DNA from: Edolisoma coerulescens
Lineage: Eukaryota > Chordata > Aves > Passeriformes > Campephagidae
Direction: 5' to 3'
DNA: 64,000 nt
NCBI GenBank assembly: GCA_013397115.1
Contig: VWZW01000853.1
Span: forward strand, 511,768-575,767
Below the pieces are notes generated by a model that saw nothing but the letters and a program-made list of their open reading frames with translations, did no database searches and was not told the origin of the DNA. A program made the position numbers and the translations under genes. Position 1 is the first letter of the stretch; the number at the start of each line of letters is the position of its first letter. Below, in pieces: positions 1 through 13,184 of the stretch.

Positions 1-1100
1 CTCTGGGCAGGGCCGGGGAAATGATCCCTGCTTTCCAGGGAGCGGCGAAACGCCGCATCCCCGAGCGGTCGTTATCCTCCGGATCCCCGTCGGCGTGCCC
101 CGGGAGCAGCTCCCCAGAGGGTCCGGCGGTGCGGAGCGGCGGTGCTTCTCCTCCTCCAGGCAAGGCAGTGGTGGCGTGGAGGCGAGCCTCTCCCGAGCAC
201 AGGGGACCGCCGTACGTCATCGGGAGTTGTCCGAATCGGTGCATCACGGAAAGAGAGCATGTCTTGGCTGCAGGGCACGCTTCTTTCCTCCGTACCTTGT
301 TTTCAAGTGTCCCAGCTCTGCCCGTGAAGCGGCAAAAGTGTACCTTTTCTTCGCAAAAATCCAGGTCCTGCTGCCTCCCGCCCGAGCAGGTCGGAGGAGC
401 ACCGGTGGCGCTGCCTGCGGGGGTGGCCGCGGAGTCTTACTGGAGAGTGGGATGGGAGCTGCTCTCCGGTGCCTGCATCCCACAATGCTCCGTGTACCGG
501 GATGGATCCTTGTAGATTTGATGTTCTTAATTGGGTTTTATTTTACTTTGAGCCGAGAGCCAGTCCCCGTGGACCGGAGCGCCGTGGTGGGCAGTGCGTC
601 CTAGCGTTACGTGGCTGGTCACCTGGGAGCAGGGGTGCGTGGTGGCCGGGCGAAGGCCGGTCCGCATGGGCTCATCGCTCCGCAGGGCCGCTGACCTGCG
701 GGGATGTCCCGCGGAGAGGGGCGGATCGGCGGCCCCGCAGCCTGCCCGCGCACGGGCTCCCCGTGTCCCGCCCCGGGGCAGAGCGCACTGCCGCGGGCCG
801 GTCCCGCGGGGAAGGCGCTCAGCAGAAAGGGGCTGGCGGCCGGCAAGGAGCGGGAACAAACCCCGGGTGGGGAAGCGAAAAGACGAGGTCCCGGCGGGAC
901 ACCCGTCGAGGCCAGCGTTCCTGCGGTTAGCGGCGCGCCTGCCCGGCCACGCTGCCCCTCGCGAGTGGCCGGGAGCTCGGTCTGCTCCGTGCCCCTGAGC
1001 CCACGGGAGCGGTCCCGCTGACTGAGGCTGCCCGGGAGGAGAGCTGGCGGGGCCACTCCGACGAGACGTTTTCCTGCTCGGGAAGTGCTGATTCATCAGC
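1..1100. promoter_or_regulatory. CpG island, probably promoter-proximal part of FLT1 intron 1
   Basis: This stretch is strongly GC- and CpG-rich, densest at about 560-1060, and then drops abruptly to AT-rich intron sequence after 1100. Such islands normally mark promoters and first exons. I found no peptide resembling an FLT1 signal sequence followed by a phase-1 splice donor, so I infer the island lies at or just downstream of exon 1. An ETS-type GGAAGT (about 1081) and an AP-1/CRE-like TGATTCATCA (about 1088-1097) sit at its edge. The many long open frames here on both strands follow from high GC content and are not supported as genes. Confidence 0.6.
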
Positions 1101-1130
1101 TTTCATACAGATATGTAGGTATTCTTCTAC

Positions 1131-1162
1131 TTTTTTTTTTTTTTTCTCTTTCTTTTCCCCAG
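1131..1162 (+). repeat. Poly-T tract followed by acceptor-like CCCCAG
   Basis: A run of 15 T (1131-1145) continues as a pyrimidine tract and ends in CCCCAG at 1157-1162. It looks like a strong 3' splice site immediately downstream of the CpG island. No matching coding exon follows, so it may simply be a T-rich simple repeat. Confidence 0.5.
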
Positions 1163-4100
1163 GAAAGTGCTAATTTCCCCACATTATTTGTCTCCACCTA
1201 GGAGGTTCTTATGCCCAGGATGAAATAGGCACGGGCATGGGACACTCACCCTGGATACAGGAAATGCGGGTCCAGATCCTTGCCAGGCTTCCTTCACAGC
1301 TTGACTTTGAGCTTCGGTGTCCGGCTCCCACATGGGCTCGGGCAGTGACCAGCTACGCTAGGGGACTGGCTTCCTCTTTCCTGTCGGAAAGGTTTCCATT
1401 GTGCAGATCATGGCAAACCCACTGCCCAGGGAGAGGGTGGACTCTGTGAGCCGGGGGCTGTGAGAAAGACCCTGGTTCACCTTCCTGTTCATTTGCACCC
1501 TAGACCAATCCTGGTGGGAAAAGCTTGTCTTGCTTAGGGGACAACCTGGGGCTCTGGATGCTGGGGACAAACATCGCATCCCGATGGTCCTCTCAGGTGC
1601 TGTAGATGTTGGAAAGTTGCTTCTCTGTAGTTTGGCTGAGTGCCCTTACAACCGTTTTGCTCGAAATTCGTATCGACCACATGTACAAGAGATTGTGCTC
1701 AAATCAGAATTTAAATTTTTTTGGACTCATTGGTCTTGTTGCCTTTTTCGTTTGTTTTCTAGAAAAGCATTCTTGCTCAGCTTTGTTTGGACATCTCAAA
1801 TAGGTTGATCATGCTTCTTCTGCTTCACTGGCAAAGCTCTCCATAGTGGCATTTGCATGGAGAGTTTTAAAGTTATTGTTGAAGTGGTGGGATGTTTTGT
1901 ACCATACACCTCTCTGTGCTTTTCCTCCCATTTCACCCTCCTTCACTGCTTATTTACCTGCAATTCTTACTCAGGTTGCCCAGCACTTCCCATTTCCAGT
2001 GTTCTTGATGAAATTCAATTAATTCATCACTGGTCCCCTCTTGTAATTCAGTCTCTGCCGGTGTCTGCTGAGCTTCCATTTACTGACAGGTTCTAGAGGA
2101 GATTCTCAGAAAGAGTCAGTGGTTCAGAAAGAACCTAAAAAGACCTCCACAAGGAGGTGACAGAAGGAGGTCTTTCAGCTCATATATGTCTACTTAATAA
2201 TTTAAGTTTCCCCAAAGCAACATGCAGCCTACAAGATTTGAGAGTCCCCATTTGAAAAATGAGATTAAGGAAATTAAATTCATTTGACATGTGAGTGTTG
2301 GGCACTTCAGGTCTCTTGTGCACATGCATATTTTGCTTGACTTGGGAAAGAACAATACTTTTTTCCTGGGTTTTCCATAGTACTCATGTATGGTTTTTTT
2401 ATATCTTATAGGTATTTATTCCACAAATTGTATTGCATACGCTTGCTAATGACTGTACACATAACGGTCAACATGAAAATATGGTTGCTGTATTAAGTTC
2501 ACTCTCCCAGTCCTCTGCTTTGTATTGCTATAGTTTTAATCACTAACATTTGGGATTGTGAAGGACTGTGTTTAAACCCTGAAAACATCAGACTCTGCAG
2601 CCTGGATCAAGGTTTATGCGCCATGTTTCCAGAAACATAAACTGATGATTTAGCTGTATTTCCATCTGTATTTCTGGCTTCCCACACAGAAGCGGTACCT
2701 CACAATTAGCAGCTAGAAGGTAAATAGACTCTATTACAGTCTTATCTGTGAACAGCACTATATGATCTCAGTTATTTCAGTTGGAACTAGAACATCAAAA
2801 TCCCCAGTGGACTTTTCAATTTCATGGTCAGCTGGAAAAAATGAAGGAAGAAATTCCAGGTCAAATCTAATTAGTGCTGAGGTTAATTTCTTGCAATAAC
2901 TAACCTGACTTCTCTGAAAGTGCTGTTCAGATGGAAGTTCATATGTTAAAATTTCAATTTGATTTGAGTGCTTGCTGAAACAACTACACAGACAGAATGG
3001 TCCAATTTGGAATTAGGGCTGGAGTTATTAAAAAAGTTCAGAAAAACTGGCTTTCCCACTTCTTCTGGACCTTCATAGAAACAGGGCTCCTTAAAAAATT
3101 CCAGACTGTCACACAAAGCAGAAGAGTTAGACACTGCTATACAACAGAGATTTTAAAAAAAATGTGTGGGGGGGGTTAAAGCACCAAACTTTCTGACATT
3201 GCTAAGTAAAATCACTTACACAGCTTGCTGATGTTTTACCAGAAAGGTGTTTTGCTCCTATGCTCCACACAAAGCTAGATTTCATTCTCTTACAGCTGGT
3301 GTAAATCTGGAGCAACTCCTTCGAGCTGGGCTAGCATCTCCTAGATTTACTGTTTGTGCTGGATGAAATCAGGACTTGACCTGTGCCATAGTAAAGATCT
3401 TCATATCCAGAAGTACCCAATATATTTAGAACCCTAAAAATTTGCCACTGGGGAGATTTGAGAGGTTTTTTGGTGGTGTTGGGGGTTTTTTTTAACTTCC
3501 GAACAATAACAAACAAGCTGTCTATTTTTTGTCAGATGCTTCAAAGACTGGAACCAGTAGCCCTTCACACTGTGTGGGTGTATAGGACAAAAGGAAATTG
3601 TCCAGATTTGCAGGACAGTTGATAAGTCCTTACACTTTAATGTGGCTTGGAAACTTCCAGCATACTGTTTATCAGCTTGCTAGTTTTCATGTCCAACTGA
3701 GATTGGGAAAGGAAGAAGCTCTGCACATGAGGGTTAAGGTTCGGTGCTTCAGAAGTCCGTGTCCAGAGGGCCTGTGGTGGGACTTCAGCAGCAAAATTGT
3801 TCCTTTGAATCCCCCAGAGTCAGGGTTTGGGACTTCTTGCTGCAGCCCCAGAGGGAATGGAAAGCGAGACTGCTGCAAGAGTAGGTTTTGCATGAAATGC
3901 CCAATCACAGTCACCTCTGCTCTTGGAGACAAGTCTCCTGTTGGTGTGAGACATTCAAGAAGCAAACTGCTCCCTCCAACAGCGTGCTTTGTCTTCAGAT
4001 CTCATCCCTGCCCCCAGTAGTCTTTTTTCCCCTCTGTTGATATTTGTGAGAATGTAGAGAAGTATTTCTGTATATATTTGGGCATGAATTCTACCCACAG

Positions 4101-5564
4101 ACAGAACCAGGCTCTTCTCTCTTTGCCCTCGTGATACATCCTTCCTGCACATATTCCTGCAACTGGGAAGCAACCTTTCCCAAGCATCCTCAGCTGGGAA
4201 TGGTCTGACTTCTTGATGCATCATGGGGAACCGCTTATCATAAAACTGGTCCAGTGATTGTCAGGAAGGTGCCCAGACACTTTTCTCTTGCTGAGATGCA
4301 GAAGTTCAGTTTCATTCCCGTACGGTTGGAGATCAGTGCTGCATAAATCCTGATGCTCAAAAGAAAAAACTATGCTGCAAGGAGTTGGAAAAGTGAAAAT
4401 GCAGTCATTAGTGCTCTCTCCAAAGCCAAGCATGGCATAATATCATGCTTTTGTGACCAGCAGAATGAACTCATGATGGAACTAAGCAAAGTGCTAACAG
4501 ATTGAGAAACCAACAGTGAGAGCAAAGAGATTTGAAATGATAGATTTCAGAGGTGCTTTTGTCTGAAACTTTAGTCTTGAGCCATTGAGACGTATGGAGA
4601 AACTTGGATGGGGAATGTGGATGACTGTTTCTTCCATAATAAATTATGTTTGCATTTGGGGTGTTTTTTGTGTGGTACAGTGAGTGAAGATGTGCTAGAC
4701 TAGAGATGAAGAGGAGGGTGGTTTAGCTTGTGGTGCATCAGTGTATTCAAGAATGTTATAGGTACTTGTGCAGTAGTTAATTCATTAATCATCTTTCTCA
4801 GACTTTGGTTTGTCTTGTGTTAATGCAGAAGCAAAAGGTTCATGTTCATGGTGGGCTGATGTTGCTCTCTCTGTTGTTTTCCCCTCAAATCTCTGTTGAT
4901 TTTTCATTACCAATATCCATATCTACAATGTTAAGTCACCCCTGTAACATACTTGGAGCATAATCTAGTGTGATGTTGTTGACACTGATTTCTCTTGGCA
5001 TGACTTTTCTGGGTGGTGGGGCTGCTTTTCCAGCATTCACTGATACGTGGCACCAAGCACTCGTGCAATACTTCTTTTTAAGTTGTATTCCTTCTTTTGG
5101 AGCTGTGGCCTTGAAACAAGGTTCTCTTTGCTGTTGGAGCAGCTGAAGGATGGGCAAGGGGCTAGAAGGCAGCTGCTTCTAGGATTTCAGCGGGTTGAAG
5201 ATGCTGTGGCGATGCGGTGACATTATTTCCACTCCATGCCTGGAAGCGGGGGAAGCAGGCAGGGCACAGTGGTCCTTGAGAGCTGGGGACCTGTGAGCAG
5301 ATGTCTCTGCTCCTAGATGTTCTCTCAGGAAGCCTGTGCTCTGGGAACAGACCCCCTGCTTAGTGCGTGGGGAGCGACAAGGGATGAGTGTGAGGGCATT
5401 TCATGAGAGGAATTTCACAATTTCACATAGTTCACTTAAGCGTCCTTCCTGTGGGATTCTTCCTTGACACAGAGTGAAGGAATTCACCCCTTTTGTTCCC
5501 ATTGTCATTGCTCTGTGGAAAAACCTCTCATCAGGATCACCATAGACTAATGTTAATGGAAGCG

Positions 5565-5710
5565 TGAGAGTTGCCATCCTGGATTAGACAAGGGCTCTAT
5601 TTAGCTTCATGTCATGTCTTTAGTGGTGTCCAACATCTGATCTTCAGGGAAGGTTCAAGAAGCCTTGCAGGAACCAGTTATCTGATAAAATTCTCAAGAG
5701 GGGAATTTTT
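5565..5710 (-). mobile_element. Old CR1 LINE 3'-end fragment
   Basis: The stretch GCCATCCTGGATTAGACAAG followed by a degenerate 'GGGCTCTATTTAGC' resembles the reverse complement of the 3' end of older amniote CR1 elements ('actgggctagatggaccattggtctgacccagtatggc'). It is short and heavily diverged. Orientation is minus. Boundaries are approximate and identification is by eye only. Confidence 0.5.
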
Positions 5711-8700
5711 GTTTTTGTGGTATGATCTAAAATCCAGTATTATTTCATAAAAAACCATGGGATTGAGGGTCAAGGAAACTAAAATTTAGGTGTTGGTTGT
5801 GTTTATGCAAGTGGATATTACACAGTAGAATTAAATCACATTAAATTGTATAATACAGAGAATTTTCTTGTTCTGTTGTGCTTAAAGTGTTTGGGGTGAA
5901 ACCCCACCTTTCTTTGTCTCATGCAGTGCTGTAATTGGCAATCATCCTAATCTATTTTATCAGTATTATTGATTATCATTTCCCAGTGTAATTGAGCTAT
6001 AGGCAGTCTTGCCAGAAGATTTCTGCATGTGCATCTACCTTAGACTTGGTGCTTTAGATGTCATTCAACAGCAAAGGGGGTTTTGCTCCTAAGCCATTGC
6101 AAGGGACTCCTCTGGGCAGACTGTTCCAGTTCTTCTCACCTCTCTGTTTTGATTTGTTGTGCTTCATTATGTACTTTCTCTTGTTTTGAAACCAGGGGCT
6201 TTGCTTACAGCTCTGTTTTATAGATTTAAGTGGGGTGGATGGAAAGTCAGTTCCTGACTTTTCTTTTTGTCTTGGAGCCCTACAGGGCAGTTCAGCTGTA
6301 ATGACGGAGCTTTGGAAATAATAACCAGCAGCTTTCAGCAAAGTGGAACTCCTTCAAATTTGCTTTATAGTTGCTTTTACATAGTTGCTAATTTTTTTCT
6401 GTGCTTACAGCTTAGTGATTACTACAGCCCCAGATAAGTTTGACAGGCCTGTGTTGCTGGCTGAGCAGGTAGATTACTGGCAGGTAGGCAGTTTGTCTGT
6501 CTTTGTGAAAGTCTTCCAATTCAGTCCAATTAGATTGCTTTATTTGTCCTGCCAAGTAATCTGTTACAAATTTTAAGTATCTAACTAAAGAAATTTAGTT
6601 AGGCCAAGAAAATGTACACTTTTACTCTAAATTCTTAAGAATTCTAAATTATTTTCATGTCAATTTTAGTGTACTTGCTTTCTCTTTATACTATATCAAT
6701 ACTCTTCTACCCACTAATTAATGGGATAAACCTTTCTGAAGAATATTGAACTGATGATTATGTGCTAGGATCTGTCATGGTGGGTTAGAGCAGAGGCACA
6801 GTGGTTGCTGACACATGTCAGTCAGTAGAGCTGATGATTCATGGGCATGGTCTGGATGGGCTCCCCACCCTGTGTAAGCAGCACAGGCTGAATTGTGTGG
6901 AGGCATGAAACGACACTCCCGGGTCAGTGCCACCGGCTGATCACACGGCATCCCTTTTGGCTGGGCAGCTGACAGATTCACAACCACTTGTCATCTGAAT
7001 GGCCCGAGCAGGGTCTCTATGCAGGGGACAAGACAGGCACGTCAAGGTGGAGGGGCATGAGAGCCACATGGATTTGTGCTGCATGTGGCTGTGAAAGTGT
7101 TGCTATAGCCTAACTCTGCTATTACCAGCCTCAGCTGACCTCTTTTGTTTTGTTTTTAAGCTGGGCATTTACTCTGTTGGAGTGAGGACCAAACTAAGGC
7201 AGACACAACTGTGGTATTTCCCTTCTCAACACACATCACATATATGTGTGTGTTTTGCCTCCTGGGTGTGGTTTACTAAAGTCATGATCCCGCAAGGGTT
7301 CATAATGGAGGTGTCAGACTGTGCATTTGGATATCTATTTCCAATTCCATATGATCAATGGGAAATAAAATGTTTGTGGTTATCGCTGGTTTTATTTCTT
7401 CTCTGTAAATATGTCCTCCTTACATAGCTGATGAAATGAGTACCTTCATCAAGCTAGGTGCTCATTTCAGATCCTATATTTCTAAAGATATTAAAACTTG
7501 ATGGATGCAACAGGAAACCAAGATTATTTTTCTCTCAGTTTCTCTGACTGTTAAATACAGAAATTTATTTTTCATTGGCATTATATAAAGTGCTTATGCT
7601 CATGCCTGGAAGTCACTTGGTGAGTTTAGGGCAAACAGGACAGTGTCTTCTGATGAGCTGGTGAAGCAAGTGCCTTCAAGTGGGTCTTGTGGGGCACAGA
7701 ACACTGAACTGCAGGGCCTTGGTTGCCCAGGTATGATGGGAAATGTTAATAATTTCAATTGGTAGTAACTGGAATGAGATTTATGTCGAATAACCAGCTG
7801 AGATTTCAGTTTGTTTGATTTCTACATCTGAATTTTTAAATGAACAACCCCTCCCTGCTCTTTAATAGAATGGCTTTACCATAAGCTTCTATAAAACCAG
7901 CCTGACCTAGCTAGGGCAAATACTGGCTAAATGTTTGGCAATTATTGGATAAATACTTGCAGATATTGGTCACATTGGCATGGTAGTGTGTACTGCTCAG
8001 GAGTGTTAATGAGGTGTTACCAGAACTATTGCACTATTTTTAGCAACTGGGTGTTTTGCTTTGCCTCTAAAATATTTTAATCTTATATCAGTGTGTACAC
8101 TAATCTAGGAACAGCAAATGCATACCAAGAGTAAATAAATTATAACTTGCTCTGAGATCTAGAACTGAAAAGGAAGGGACACACTTGTTCAAATACCTTT
8201 CTGTGCCTATGAAGGCCTGTTTTGGGCAGTTGCACATCCGTTTTCCCTGCTGACTGATTTTTGATTCCACAGCATGGAGTCATGGCCAAGGCTTTTAGTC
8301 TGCTCAGAACTCATTTAATCTACTGTTACAAATCTTATATGGTTCAGACTATACTATGATGTGTATCATAGAGCAGCCCAGCTTTGCCATCCATTAACCT
8401 ATCAATTTTTTTGGCCAGCTCTTATGTCCTAATGGTACTTTAAATTCTTAATTATAATTGAGATTGATCAAACTTAAGCATTTGATCCAGAAATCACTTG
8501 GCATGTGTTGCAGAACATCAGACTGGATAAATGGAATGTCCCTGTTGGACCTGAAAGGGATGAGCAAATGAATTGATAATTTTTGTGCATCTATGTGTAC
8601 TTTGTAAGTTAATAGCATCCAGTAGTTTTCTTGGTCTTGAATGCGAAAGAGAAGACATTTCAGACAGGACAGAGATAAGTGCAAGTGATGGCGCTGTTAA

Positions 8701-11700
8701 GGAGTGATACAGCTTGAGCTGCTGCTTCTACCCTGAGGCTGTTTCTGTCTGCCAGCTATGTACCAGCACATGTGGTGCCTCTCTTTGCGCAGGAACCAAC
8801 AGGAAATAAGTACAAAACTACCTCTGGGTCCAGGGACCTGTATCTGTTAACACTTGTAAACCCCCATGGCTCTTAACTGACCTGCAAAGTTCTGCTTCAA
8901 TAGAAATAGTGGTTACATTTTGCTGCTTCAGATCATGAGTTTGCTCATCTGGACCATTGTCCATGTCAGCTTGGGACAAAGGCATGCTTCCTTGCTCTCA
9001 CAGTTAAGCTGCCCTAATTTTTCTTCTGAAGGCTTCAGGTGTGAAGTTTGGATTTACTTCAGAGAAGTGCTGTGAAATTAGATGACTGTCAGGTTTTCTT
9101 TAGAATGGGGACTTAAATGGCATCTGAAAGACCTGGAGATACCACTTTGAGTCTCAGGGTGGCTCATGGTTTGGCATTGTAGGTCTTTCCTGGAGACAGT
9201 TTCTAAGCGCAGGCAATAGAGAGGGTGCTTTTACCCCTGGGAACAGGAACCAGGCTGTGCTGCCTTCTTTGCCTGTACCTGAGCATCAGAAACCCGGGTG
9301 ACAGATGAGATGGGGGCTATTGACGCCATGGAGATAGAAGAGTGTCTCCTTCCAGTAGCAGTTCTTCCCAGCCACCAGCACTCATAGAAGTAGAAAGCTT
9401 CATTATCCAGGGTCCTCCCTTCTCCCTCTAGTCCTGCAGCAGACCAGGCCAGACAGTCACAATCTGAACAGGAAAACAAAATTTTCTTCTCCATTCACCA
9501 CACAAATTTTAAGGCAACTCTCCCTAAAAGTTCTCCTGTTTTTTTGAATGCAAGTTAATGCTGATGAGAATCTCAGTGCTGATTAAACTAGAAGGACCTG
9601 TTGGTCAGGACTTCTTCATATGGTCAGATGTAAATTGAAACTTTAAGTGGCTCTTAAGAGTTGACCATGAGTTCGTTTCTCTCTCTGTATCTTTTTTCCT
9701 TTAGTAGAGTGAATTGGTGTAATGATGTAATTGCAATTGTTATGTATAGGTTTGACCAAAAAAATAGTTATATTTACTTACAGAATGGATGAAGAACCTT
9801 TAAAAGAGATGGTAATACAATAGCTTGTCAAGAATACCTCTGAAATATGGAAAACTACTGATATCCCAGGTTTCCTTACACAATGGAGTAAAGCCATATA
9901 CTCCATTTGAGGTTAGCTAGTGGCCATGTTCTGGTTAAGATGCTGGTACACATCAGAGTCAGCTCATTTTCACTAGAGATGAACTGAAGGTTGACCCACT
10001 GGGTACCGCCATGTTCCTTTACGTTTCGTTTGGATTCTGCAATTGCTTATTAGTTGCACACATGTGGGTATTCTCATTCCCTTCAGTGGAATGACCCATG
10101 AGGAAGTGCTCATAAGCAAGAGTAAAGTCCTGGGCCGCATTTGAACTGAATGACTGATGTTTTAATCAACACGGAGATGTGAAGACCCTGTTAAGAAATC
10201 ACGTGCACTCTCCCTCCAGTGCAGGAGTATCCTCTACAAAATACATTTTTGCTGAATGTTTGAATCAGGAGGAAATGATATTTGATGGTAAAACCCTCAG
10301 AGGCTCAGTTACGTTTCACAAGGGGTAAAACATGTGCAAATCCAACAGTGACTGAAACAATTGCATCATGATGGATAACTTTATTGCCCACAGATGGCAC
10401 TTTAAACCCAGAAGGTCAGATTCTTTGTACACACTGAAGTTGCAAAGATAAACTGATCACTCTCCTTAATCTTTCATTGTGCAGGTGAAAAAAAGATTAG
10501 TCAGCATGTAGAGGATAACTGGAGTGGCTGGAAGAAAATTACAGCCCCAAATTATGGAAAAGATGTTAGAAAGTCATCAAGCCTGTTAACTTCGAGGAAA
10601 TTTGTAATAATTTCTAATATTGTAAATTTTTTAAACTAAGTCTAAAAGCTAGCTTTTGGATTTCCTTTCTTTAGTCAAAGGTAGCAGAAATTCTCAGCGT
10701 ATGAAAAGAAATTTAAAAGTAGAAACGGGGAAAATCTGAATGGGAATAATAATCCAGATCATGGTCCCAATTTTGAGTTTAGCAAATCTATCCTTTTTAA
10801 GAGAAATCAAAATTTAGCAGAAGTCAGTGGAAGGTTAGTCATGCGTGCATGGTTACTCATTTGTCTGTAGAACTGGACACATACCGTATTGGAAAAATAT
10901 ATGCATGTTCATTTATTTTATCTTTTTTTTCATGACTTGTGATCAGCGGCCTTTTTGGTTAACAGATAATTCAAATTTTTATTTACTTAATTTGGAAAAC
11001 GATCAGCTTTTTTTTTTGCAGGGCAGAAGATAATTGAAGAAAGCTTTTTATTTTCCCTTGCAAATTACAGTCTGCTCTCTGTTTTCATAAAAAAAATTTC
11101 TCCTTCCTTTACTTGACTTAGAATGGCTAACTTTTGCAATCTAAATTAATGTTTGCTCATTAATTAAGCAACCCCGTTGACTGACTTTCGCATATATCTA
11201 ATAAGCCTTCCATAACAAATAAAATACATCAAAAATCACCCCTTTCCCCATGGGAGGAGATTCCTCAGTTATCAGGATTAATTAGTTCTCTTGTTGTCAC
11301 ATGAAAAGAAGTTGCACCCCTCAATGTAGGTCAGTGTGAGGGTAGGCTGCTGATGGTCGCTTAGTGACAGGCACAATGATAAGTGAGTGTGTCCTGTTGA
11401 GCCATGACCCTTCAGAAAAGACAGTGTCAAGTAAAATGCCCACAGAAGGTACATAGAAGGCATAGTCAGCTTCTAAATATTGACAGTAGGAATTTCCCTG
11501 CTATTCTCCTTCCTTTTTCTTTCCTGGTAAACACGTCAAACTCTATTGCATTTGTACTTTGCATCAGTTTTGAAGCACTTAAAAACGTAAGGAAGCTAAT
11601 GACCCATGAATAGATAGGATGTCAAATAAAGCTATTTTTCTTCAAGACATAGCATCTTGCTGGTAAAAGCATTGTCTCCCATACTTGTAAAAGCAACAAT

Positions 11701-13125
11701 ATTGGCTTGAAATAAGACTTCAGCTTTTTTGTCAGTGAAAAACGAAATAAATTAATTTTTAAACAGGCTTGTATCTCTTGCCAAATACACTGACATTAAG
11801 TCGTGAATGTTAATACGATTAACTACTGGAGTTAAGTGTCTAAAATGTACTTGAAATCAATGATGAAATGCTGGCTCGTGTCAATGGGATCAGAGTTAGA
11901 CAAACACTAAGCACTCCTTTAAGATCCCACACACAATATTTATAAATACTGTGCTGTCTTTTAGATATATGCAAAATGTGTAAAAGGGCAAAAGCTTGAG
12001 TATGCATCCAGTATATTTGGGTTTCTTTTTTTGCCTACAAGATGGGGTGAAAAGGTAGGTGTTTTGTTATGTTTTTTCTTTGATTTTGAGAACTCTGAGG
12101 CAGATCTGACATACAGGCTTCCAGGCTGCCTTGTTCCTTATGCTTCATCTAAGATAGATCTTAAGGTTTTCATGACTTTGTTTGTATCACTGTAAAGTTA
12201 TGAAGAGAAAAACTTTGTAACATTTTTGGTGGTTTCTTGCTCGTCACCTTTGGCAGACTTTGAAAGCAATAGCAGCCCACATTCCCAGGGCTGGTGTCCT
12301 GGTCTCAGCACGGGTCAGACGTGGGCATGGTGCTGCATGACTGGCTTTGCTCCTGGGCATGGTGCCAGCGCCAGTGCCGAGCAAAGCCAAGTGCTCAGCA
12401 CCGCAGGCATGACCAGGCACTGCAGACTCTCTCTCCTGTCTTGCTGTCAGCACCTGTCACCCACATGGATTTTTCCACTTTCCCACCAGTTTTACACAGG
12501 AAGCAACCTACATGTTGCTCTCTAGCAACTAGGTTGAGTGTTGCAGCTCTAGCAGCTGGGCTTTGATCCCAATGGTTTCCTCTGGCAGACCATCACTGAT
12601 GTTTGTTTCATACATATTGAACTGCTTATGAACACTGTTGCATGCTTTCAGCTTTTCCAGAGACTCAAATAAGGAGCAGTTCAGGGAAGCTTGAGGTCAA
12701 GTTCCCCCCTGAAGTAAAACCCAAGATTCATAAAGCTGGATATAAATGCTGCCTTCTTGGGAGAGCACCTGACCCTTCAATTCTGGGATGACAAGAGGAA
12801 TGCAAATGAAATGAGGGAATGTGGGAGTTTCACAAAACCATCAGATTGTTTAGCTGGAGGATGTTGACAAACCCTCTCAACCAGAGTGCCTGGGTTGCTC
12901 TCCAAGAAGCTGCCTAGGCTGTTGTAACATCTTATCTCAATTTCTCAGTGATTAGCCTCAGAGGCATTGTTTCAGATGGTGAATGAGAAGACTCATAGAC
13001 TGTAAGCATCTATGTGGAGACTGTAAGCATCTTTAGTGGGAGACTAAAAGCACAGTGTGCACTTTGGGGGAACCAGCACCTCAGAGCTGAGAGCCCTAAA
13101 GGGCAGGTGAGAAAAATGTATGTTT

Positions 13126-13184
13126 GCTATATATATATATCTGTATCTATATCTATATCTATATCTATATCTATATCTATATCT
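13126..13184 (+). repeat. AT / ATCTAT hexanucleotide microsatellite
   Basis: A short (AT)n run at about 13129-13140 passes into roughly seven near-perfect copies of the hexamer TATATC/ATCTAT up to 13184. Open frames crossing it give SISIS or IYIYI peptides and are artefacts of the repeat. Confidence 0.95.

Noticed and set aside
142..165. V-L-L-L-L-Q stretch followed by a CAG|GCAAGG possible GC donor, considered as FLT1 exon 1.
   Set aside because: It starts at GTG rather than ATG, and in the phase needed to join exon 2 it reads G-A-S-P-P-P, which is not a signal peptide.
95..604. 169-codon plus-strand open frame in the CpG island, containing a hydrophobic M-F-L-I-G-F-Y-F-T-L stretch that might be a signal peptide.
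   Set aside because: It has no similarity to the FLT1 signal peptide, no donor in phase 1 after the hydrophobic part, and GC-rich DNA keeps all frames open by chance.
527..1096. 189-codon minus-strand open frame in the CpG island.
   Set aside because: Composition is what GC-rich random sequence gives (Arg, Pro, Gly, Ala); no domain, and overlapping frames on both strands are equally long.
9231..9494. 87-codon minus-strand open frame considered as a possible processed pseudogene.
   Set aside because: No family recognised and it is within chance length for this composition.
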